64,000 nucleotides of DNA, taken from Desulforamulus ruminis DSM 2154. GTDB taxonomy: Bacteria > Bacillota > Desulfotomaculia > Desulfotomaculales > Desulfotomaculaceae. Positions 58,283-64,000 of the stretch are shown here, in pieces. The stretch lies in NCBI RefSeq assembly GCF_000215085.1, contig NC_015589.1, positions 1 through 64,000 on the forward strand. Direction: 5' to 3'. The notes beneath the pieces are model-generated. The model was not told the DNA's origin. It saw nothing but the letters and a program-made list of their open reading frames with translations, and did no database searches. The translations under genes were made by a program, and so were the position numbers. How positions within the stretch are numbered: the stretch's first letter is position 1; each line of letters opens with the position of its first letter.

Positions 58283-59131
58283 ATGGATAGGAGCCATTTT
58301 CTGATGCTAAACGAAATCCGCACTATCTATCTGGACCCGGATTTAAATATTGAAGCGTATCATTTTAAAGGAATTATGCAGAAATTTCCCACGCATTTTC
58401 ACGACCACTATACCATTGGTTTTATCGAAAGCGGACAGAGGTATCTGGCCTGCAAAGATAAAGAATTCATTATCAATCCGGGAGATTTGGTGCTTTTTAA
58501 TCCCGGCGACAGCCACGCCTGTGAACAAATCGACGGGAAGACCTTGGATTTCCGCTGCATTAATGTAAAACCGGAGCCCATGAAAAGGGCGGTTTTAGAG
58601 ATAACCGGCAGGGACACACTGCCTTATTTTACCCAGTCCGTACATTATGGCAGCGGCCTTTCCACCTGCCTGCGGGAACTGCATCTCAGCATTGCTCAGG
58701 AAGAAAGGGACTTTAAAAAAGAAGAATTATTTTTATTTTTAATTGAAGAATTGGTAAGGGAGTATTCCGATTTGGAATATGCCAATGGACTAAAGGAACC
58801 AAGATCCGAGATAAAAGCAGTCTGTCAATATTTAGAGGCAAACTACGCCCAAAATATCTCCCTTGATCATCTCAGCGCCTTAACCGGATTAAGTAAATAC
58901 TATTTGTTGAGGTCTTTTACCAAACAAAAAGGCATTTCCCCTTACAGTTATCTGGAAACCATCCGCGTAAATAATGCCAAGATTCTATTGGAACAAGGGG
59001 TTAAGCCCATTGAAGCGGCTTTTCAAACGGGTTTTAGCGACCAAGGACACTTTAACCATTTTTTTAAGCGATTGATCGGGCTAACACCAAAACAGTATCA
59101 AAAAATTTTTTGCGAAGACAGAGATAAATAG
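58283..59131 (+). CDS. AraC family regulator with cupin sensor domain
   Basis: 282 aa: an N-terminal cupin (about 20-110, KFPTHFHDHYTIGFIESGQR and DLVLFNPGDSHAC) followed by two helix-turn-helix motifs (about 185-275; SLDHLSALTGLSKYYLLRSF and EAAFQTGFSDQGHFNHFFKR). Genes of this type commonly control an adjacent transporter; the EamA gene 47 nt downstream is the obvious candidate. ATG 58304 is an alternative start, with TAGGAG upstream. Confidence 0.92.
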   Translation: MDRSHFLMLNEIRTIYLDPDLNIEAYHFKGIMQKFPTHFHDHYTIGFIESGQRYLACKDKEFIINPGDLVLFNPGDSHACEQIDGKTLDFRCINVKPEPMKRAVLEITGRDTLPYFTQSVHYGSGLSTCLRELHLSIAQEERDFKKEELFLFLIEELVREYSDLEYANGLKEPRSEIKAVCQYLEANYAQNISLDHLSALTGLSKYYLLRSFTKQKGISPYSYLETIRVNNAKILLEQGVKPIEAAFQTGFSDQGHFNHFFKRLIGLTPKQYQKIFCEDRDK

Positions 59132-59178
59132 CCGCCAAGATTGGCTGCCCGCTGTCAAATTTGAGGAAGGATTGACCG

Positions 59179-60102
59179 ATGGAAAACCGTAAAGTAACTA
59201 CCGCCCATTTATTAGCACTGGCTACCGTGATCATTTGGGGAACTACCTTTATCTCAACCAAAATTCTGTTAAGAGATTTTACCCCAGTGGAAATATTGTT
59301 CTTTCGCTTTACCCTTGGCTATGTGGCCTTGCTTATGATTTATCCGCATATTTTAAAACCGCAAAACTGGAAGCAGGAACTGCTTTTTGCCGCAGCCGGT
59401 TTATGCGGGGTAACCTTGTATTTCCTGCTGGAGAACATTGCTCTTACTTATACGCTGGCCTCCAATGCGGGCATTATTGTTTCCATTGCCCCAATTTTTA
59501 CGGCGCTGCTGGCCCATCGTTTATTAGACGACGAAAGACTGCAACTGTGTTTTTTTGTGGGCTTCGGGGCGGCCATGATGGGCATAAGCCTGGTGGTTTT
59601 GAACGGAAATTACGTCCTTAATCTAAATCCTCTGGGAGATTTTTTAGCCACTCTGGCAGCGGTGGTCTGGGCGGTTTATTCGGTTTTAATGAAAAAGATC
59701 AGTGCCTTTCAATACCATATTATCCATTGCACCCGCAAGGTTTTTCTGTACGGACTGTTTTTTATGCTGCCGGCGCTGTTCTTTTCTGATTTTCATTGGC
59801 AGATGGCCCGATTTGCAGCTCCAGCCAATTGGTTTAACATCCTTTTCCTGGGCTTTGGGGCTTCCGCCCTGTGTTTTGTAACCTGGAACTGGTCCGTGGG
59901 GGTTTTAGGTGCGGTAACCACCAGCGCCTATATTTACTTGGTGCCGGTGATTACCATGGTTACATCGGCTTGGGTGCTGCAGGAACCCATCACCGGCATG
60001 GCGCTTCTGGGAGCGGGACTTACCTTGTTGGGACTTTATCTGTCCCAGCGTAAAAGCGATGTCAAAGTAAAGGCGGAAAATAATGTAGCCTTTGACCGTT
60101 GA
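59179..60102 (+). CDS. EamA/DMT family transporter
   Basis: 307 aa with ten predicted helices in two EamA repeats; ATVIIWGTTFISTKILLRDF is the typical first-repeat opening and LAAVVWAVYSVLMKKIS the second. Such proteins export amino acids or other metabolites. It follows the AraC gene and ends where the next promoter's -35 begins (TTGACA overlaps the stop codon). Confidence 0.92.
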   Translation: MENRKVTTAHLLALATVIIWGTTFISTKILLRDFTPVEILFFRFTLGYVALLMIYPHILKPQNWKQELLFAAAGLCGVTLYFLLENIALTYTLASNAGIIVSIAPIFTALLAHRLLDDERLQLCFFVGFGAAMMGISLVVLNGNYVLNLNPLGDFLATLAAVVWAVYSVLMKKISAFQYHIIHCTRKVFLYGLFFMLPALFFSDFHWQMARFAAPANWFNILFLGFGASALCFVTWNWSVGVLGAVTTSAYIYLVPVITMVTSAWVLQEPITGMALLGAGLTLLGLYLSQRKSDVKVKAENNVAFDR

Positions 60103-60127
60103 CAGAGGCTGATGATTCTGGTAACAT
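60099..60127 (+). promoter_or_regulatory. promoter of the leucine T-box / leuA
   Basis: TTGACA (60099-60104), 17 nt, TAACAT (60122-60127), with an extended TG before the -10. Confidence 0.7.
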
Positions 60128-60133
60128 TTTTTA

Positions 60134-60416
60134 AAATATGATTTAAAACGATGACAGGGACTAGTAAGCGTTTACTGCTGGTTCAGAGAGCCGCCGGTTG
60201 GTGCGAAGGCGGTCGAAGGCAGGGCGATGAACTCCCCCTTGAGTTGCCGACCGAAGGAGTTAGCAGTAGGCTCGGACGGAATCTTCCACCGATAAAAGGA
60301 AGGGAATATCGGATTTTAAATCCCGTATTCTATTAAGGGAACGACTTGTGTCGTTACATTGAGTGGTACCGCGGAGGAACCCTTCGTCTCAATTTGAGGC
60401 GAAGGGTTTTTATATT
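60134..60416 (+). promoter_or_regulatory. T-box riboswitch, leucine-specific
   Basis: Stem I shows AGAGAGCCGCCGGTTGGTG; the specifier segment ATGAACTCCCCCTTGAG gives CTC (Leu). The T-box is GAGTGGTACCGCGG (usually GGGTGG...), and its TGGT bulge would pair with a tRNA ending ACCA, as for tRNA-Leu. The terminator AACCCTTCGTCTCAA...GGCGAAGGGTT (60378-60410) runs into TTTTTAT. It governs leuA. Confidence 0.88.
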
Positions 60417-60436
60417 TGTAAGGGGGTGGTGTTGGC

Positions 60437-60589
60437 ATGGAAGCGGACCTTAGTGACCTTACCAGGCTAAACTTGAAAAGGGATTTTCATAATACCAAGG
60501 AGGAATTTAAAAATGCGCAAGCTCTATATATTCGATACCACCCTCAGGGATGGAGAACAGTCCCTGGGCATCACCTTAAACACCCATGA
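60437..60589 (+). CDS. possible 50-aa leader ORF overlapping leuA
   Basis: ATG 60437 follows AGGGGGTGG (60421-60429) by 7 nt. The frame begins MEADLSDLTRLNLKRDF (four leucines in the first 13 residues) and overlaps the leuA start in another frame, ending at 60589. It could be a leader peptide or chance. The downstream half lies in the leuA coding sequence, so only the first part is informative. Confidence 0.3.
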   Translation: MEADLSDLTRLNLKRDFHNTKEEFKNAQALYIRYHPQGWRTVPGHHLKHP

Positions 60590-62018
60590 GAAGCTGGAAA
60601 TCGCCAGACAATTGGTCCGGTTGGGTGTTGATGTGATTGAAGCGGGCTTTCCCGCCTCATCCCCCGGGGACATGAATTCGGTAAAAACCATTGCCCGGGA
60701 AATCAAGGGGGCTGTTATCTGCGGCCTTACCCGGGCGGTGGCCAAGGACATCGATGCTTGCGCCGAAGCCTTGCGGGATGCGGAGCAGCCCAGAATTCAT
60801 ACGGGCATTGCCGTATCCCCGGTGCATATGGAGAAAAAGCTGCGGCTCTCTCCCGAACAGGTGGTTGAAGCGGCCGTAGCTGCTGTAAAACATGCCAAAA
60901 AATACGTCAGTGATGTTGAATTTTACGCGGAAGACGCTTCCCGAAGCGAACCGGCCTTTTTGGCCAAAATTTTAGAAAAAGTCATTGAGGCGGGAGCAAC
61001 GGTGGTTAACATTCCGGATACCGTGGGGTATGTTACTCCCTGGCAGTATGGGGAGTTGATTTCCTTTTTGACGAAGAACGTTAAGAACATTGACTCCGCC
61101 ATCATCAGCACCCACTGCCACAATGATCTGGGCATGGCCACGGCCAACACCTTGGCCGCCGTAAAGGCGGGAGCAAGCCAGGTGGAAGGCACCATCAACG
61201 GAATCGGAGAAAGGGCCGGGAACACCGCCCTGGAGGAAGTGATGATGGCCGTTTACTCCCAGCCCAGTCTTTACGGAGTAGAGCTGGGGGTAAAAACCAA
61301 GGAGATTGCCGCAACCAGCAGACTGGTATCCGGCATTACCGGCGTACCGGTTCCCAGTCACAAAGCCATTGTTGGGGCCAACGCCTTTATGCACGCCTCA
61401 GGCATTCACCAGGACGGTGTTTTAAAAGAAAAAAGGACCTACGAAATTATTGATCCGGAAACAGTGGGTATATTGAGAAATAAAATTGTTTTAAGTGCCC
61501 GGTCCGGCAGGCATGCCCTCAAGCATCGTCTGGAGGAGTTGGGTTACAGCCCCGAACAATATGATGTGGAAACCGTTTATAAAGAGTTTTTGCAGTTGGC
61601 GGATCAGAAAAAAGAAGTTTTCGACGAGGACCTGCATGCCCTGATGGGATATACTGAAAAGGAGCGCAACAGCATCTCCATAAAAAATATCTCCGTAGCC
61701 ACCAATGGGGCGGCTACGGCCACAGCCACGGTATCCTTAGCAATGAACGATCAGATTCTGACCGACGCAGCCTACGGCAACGGGCCGGTGGATGCCGTTT
61801 TTAAGGCCATCGAACGGATTACCGGAATTACCGTCAAACTGGAGGACTACAATTTAAGTTCCGTCAGCCGGGGCAGCGAAGCCCTGGGCAACGCCATTGT
61901 AAAGGTGCGTTACGGTGAATCCGGTTTGGTGATCGGCCGGGGGGTTAGCCCGGATGTGATTGAAGCAACGGCCAAGGCTTATGTCAATGCCTTATCGAAA
62001 ATTAAAGCCATTGATTGA
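60513..62018 (+). CDS. leuA: 2-isopropylmalate synthase
   Basis: LeuA condenses 2-oxoisovalerate with acetyl-CoA, the committed step of leucine synthesis. The 501-aa protein has the N-terminal IFDTTLRDGEQSLGITL, the metal site STHCHNDLGMATANT, NGIGERAGN, the SGIHQDGVLK segment and the C-terminal allosteric domain (about 390-501). AAGGAGG precedes the ATG. It stands alone (no leuCDB beside it) under a leucine T-box, which supports the leucine rather than the citramalate or homocitrate role. Confidence 0.93.
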   Translation: MRKLYIFDTTLRDGEQSLGITLNTHEKLEIARQLVRLGVDVIEAGFPASSPGDMNSVKTIAREIKGAVICGLTRAVAKDIDACAEALRDAEQPRIHTGIAVSPVHMEKKLRLSPEQVVEAAVAAVKHAKKYVSDVEFYAEDASRSEPAFLAKILEKVIEAGATVVNIPDTVGYVTPWQYGELISFLTKNVKNIDSAIISTHCHNDLGMATANTLAAVKAGASQVEGTINGIGERAGNTALEEVMMAVYSQPSLYGVELGVKTKEIAATSRLVSGITGVPVPSHKAIVGANAFMHASGIHQDGVLKEKRTYEIIDPETVGILRNKIVLSARSGRHALKHRLEELGYSPEQYDVETVYKEFLQLADQKKEVFDEDLHALMGYTEKERNSISIKNISVATNGAATATATVSLAMNDQILTDAAYGNGPVDAVFKAIERITGITVKLEDYNLSSVSRGSEALGNAIVKVRYGESGLVIGRGVSPDVIEATAKAYVNALSKIKAID

Positions 62019-62082
62019 TCCATGGCCGGATTTGGCATAGCGGAAGGATTTTACTAAATCCCTGCATGGTGGAGGGCCTGCA

Positions 62083-63015
62083 ATGAAGCTTGAACGGTTG
62101 ATTTCTATCCTGGTGATTTTGCTCAGGCGGCAGCGGGTACAGGCGAAGGAACTGGCGGAAATGTTTGAGGTTTCCGTCAGGACCATCCTTCGCGATGTGG
62201 AGGCCATAAACCTGGCCGGGATCCCTATTGTTACTTATCAGGGGGCAAAGGGAGGAATCGGCCTTGCGGAAGGCTATCGTCTGGACAAAAGTATTTTGAC
62301 CTCCCATGAGATGGCCGCCATCATTACCATGCTCAAAGGGATTGGCATGTCGGTTCCCGATATTGGCCATGAAATTTTGCAGGAAAAGCTGAAAAATACC
62401 TTATCCCCGGCCCAGGCTAAATTTCTCGATGCCAAAACCAATCAACTTTTCATTGACTTATCTCCTTGGGGAGGAAATAGGACTCTGGCGGAAAAAGTCG
62501 GCATCCTGCGTAAAGCCATAGAAAACTTAACGGAAGTTGAGTTAAAATACACCGATTCATCCGGCGCAAAGACCTTGCGCCGGGTCCAACCCTATTCTCT
62601 CGTGCTCAAAGGGCAAAACTGGTACCTGTACGCCTGGTGCCTGCTGCGGGGGGAATTTCGCCTCTTCAAATTGTCAAGAATGAAGGAGATAAATATTTTA
62701 GAAACCCGGTTCCAGCCCCAGGAGGTATCGCTGCAGCCATTTCCCTGGGAGGAGGAATGGTCGAGCCCCGGGGGCATGGTTGAGTTGGAGCTGGTTTTTG
62801 ACAAGGAAATGGAGGCGGTTGTGGAGGAGTGGTTTGCGGGGAATTTAGTTCAACTGGAAGATGGCAGGATCCGGATTGAAATTTCCCTGCCGGAGAATAA
62901 CTGGCTCTATGGGTTTTTGCTCAGTTTCGGCACCGGTGTAGAGGTGATCCGGCCATCCAGGCTGAGGAAGATTCTGGCGGACCAGGCCCGGGGAATACTG
63001 AAAAAATATGTTTAG
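62083..63015 (+). CDS. HTH and WYL-domain transcriptional regulator (YafY-like)
   Basis: 310 aa: an N-terminal winged helix (about 1-60; KELAEMFEVSVRTILRDVEA), and a C-terminal WYL domain (about 140-230; VELKYTDSSGAKTLRRVQP, LKGQNWYLYAWC) plus WCX extension. The relatives bind nucleotides or nucleic acids as signals. It precedes a GyrI-like gene, a frequent pairing; the dyad at 63017-63040 may be its operator. Confidence 0.9.
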   Translation: MKLERLISILVILLRRQRVQAKELAEMFEVSVRTILRDVEAINLAGIPIVTYQGAKGGIGLAEGYRLDKSILTSHEMAAIITMLKGIGMSVPDIGHEILQEKLKNTLSPAQAKFLDAKTNQLFIDLSPWGGNRTLAEKVGILRKAIENLTEVELKYTDSSGAKTLRRVQPYSLVLKGQNWYLYAWCLLRGEFRLFKLSRMKEINILETRFQPQEVSLQPFPWEEEWSSPGGMVELELVFDKEMEAVVEEWFAGNLVQLEDGRIRIEISLPENNWLYGFLLSFGTGVEVIRPSRLRKILADQARGILKKYV

Positions 63016-63016
63016 A

Positions 63017-63054
63017 AACATGACGGCCTGTTGTCATGTTTGGGGTAGTATAAT
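63017..63054 (+). promoter_or_regulatory. dyad and -10 before the GyrI-like gene
   Basis: AACATGAC (63017-63024) and GTCATGTT (63033-63040) form a perfect 8-bp dyad, followed by TATAAT (63049-63054). There is no -35 at normal spacing, so activator help is possible. Confidence 0.5.
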
Positions 63055-63081
63055 GGGAGAAAAATGAAGGGAGTCAATGCC

Positions 63082-63543
63082 ATGAACTACCCATGCGAAC
63101 TGTCGGATCAACCGTCTCAGCCGGTGCTTTCCATCCGAACCAGAAGTGCGGTGGAAAATCTGCCCCAGGTGTTGGGCCAGGCTTATTTAACCGTTCTCCG
63201 GTATTTGGCTGAGATCGGGGAGCAGCCCGCAGGCCCGCCCTTTGCGGCCTATTACAATATGGACATGCAGGACCTGGATCTGGAAATTGGCTTTCCGGTG
63301 GCCAAAGCACTAACCGGGCGGAATGAAATTCAGCCTAGTGAAATCCCGGCCGGAAAGCAGGCCACCTGCCTCTATCAAGGACCTTACCGTCAGATAGAAC
63401 CCGCCTATCAGGCACTGATGCAGTGGATCCAGGAGAAGGGTTTGCTGCCAACCGGTGCGGCCTATGAATTCTACCTCAATGATCCCCGGGAAACCCCGGA
63501 GAGTGAGCTTCTGACAAAGATTGCTTTTCCGCTGAAAGGTTAA
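63082..63543 (+). CDS. GyrI-like / SOUL-type effector-binding protein
   Basis: 153 aa, one GyrI-like small-molecule-binding domain: VLSIRTRSAVENLPQVLGQA, GPPFAAYYNMDMQDLDLEIG and the terminal TPESELLTKIAFPLKG are typical. Such stand-alone domains bind cationic drugs or hydrolyse them. The -10 at 63049-63054 would start transcription near 63061, so the upstream ATG 63064 would be nearly leaderless; AAGGGAG 8 nt before ATG 63082 favours the latter. Confidence 0.8.
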   Translation: MNYPCELSDQPSQPVLSIRTRSAVENLPQVLGQAYLTVLRYLAEIGEQPAGPPFAAYYNMDMQDLDLEIGFPVAKALTGRNEIQPSEIPAGKQATCLYQGPYRQIEPAYQALMQWIQEKGLLPTGAAYEFYLNDPRETPESELLTKIAFPLKG

Positions 63544-63561
63544 AATAAATACACAGCAATG

Positions 63562-63602
63562 ACCAAGGATTCCCGCAGAACGGCGGGAATCCTTGGTTTT
63601 TA
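63562..63602 (+). terminator. terminator after the GyrI-like gene
   Basis: ACCAAGGATTCCCGC (63562-63576) pairs perfectly with GCGGGAATCCTTGGT (63583-63597) and runs into TTTTT. Confidence 0.9.
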
Positions 63603-63675
63603 TGCTCTTTATGTAAAAATTAAAGGGATCGGGCAGCTTTACCGGACTGCTTATGATATAATATAAACTTGTTGA

Positions 63676-64000
<325 letters not shown>

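Overview
The window looks like the replication-origin region of a Gram-positive, probably endospore-forming clostridium of the Desulfotomaculum/Desulfitobacterium (Peptococcaceae-like) type. The order dnaA-dnaN-yaaA-recF-remB-gyrB-gyrA followed by an rRNA operon, strong AGGAGG-type ribosome sites, T-box leaders, and a CotJC-like manganese catalase support Firmicutes. The genus is inferred, not proven.

Layout. 0-10.1 kb: dnaA, putative oriC, dnaN, yaaA, recF, remB, gyrB, a methyltransferase and gyrA. 10.2-15.7 kb: a 16S-23S-5S operon with three tandem promoters and RNase III-type processing stems. 15.8-23.8 kb: a 44-aa membrane peptide, a double-HD phosphodiesterase, a YheO regulator/RidA/threonine synthase/amino-acid symporter group (symporter frameshifted), pdxST, a VOC protein and a small membrane protein. 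23.8-31.1 kb: a serine block (T-box, class V aminotransferase, serA, serS, two tRNA-Ser), then a SnoaL-like protein, a CBS protein, three tRNA-Arg, tadA and a third tRNA-Ser.

31.2-44.1 kb is the most unusual part. An intact vanR-vanS-vanY-like set is followed by three diverged copies of a vanY 3' end / VanR-box / vanW 5' end junction, near 34.2, 36.2 and 43.7 kb. One copy runs into what looks like a fragment of a D-Ala-D-X ligase, and one carries a frameshifted vanW remnant. I read this as a decayed vanG-type glycopeptide-response cluster broken up by recombination and insertions. Five sites carry hexamers related to TTAAGA, repeated three times with a mostly exact 11-bp phase, and are probably VanR operators. 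Between copies 2 and 3 lies a six-gene ABC operon that mixes a MalFGK/solute-binding importer with an HlyD-like adaptor and a MacB-like permease.

44.2-56.8 kb is an accessory zone of small regulators with their targets (MarR/GNAT, MerR, AzlCD with a MocR regulator) and many broken genes (AraC/PchR-like, MarR, MocR, an ABC-2 permease end, an IS256-type transposase), with two Fur-like boxes. 56.8-64 kb returns to ordinary genes: an MFS exporter, AraC with an EamA transporter, a leucine T-box with leuA, a WYL regulator with a GyrI-like protein, and the start of an ABC-F ATPase cut by the window edge.

All identifications come from reading translated sequence and motifs; no database search was run.
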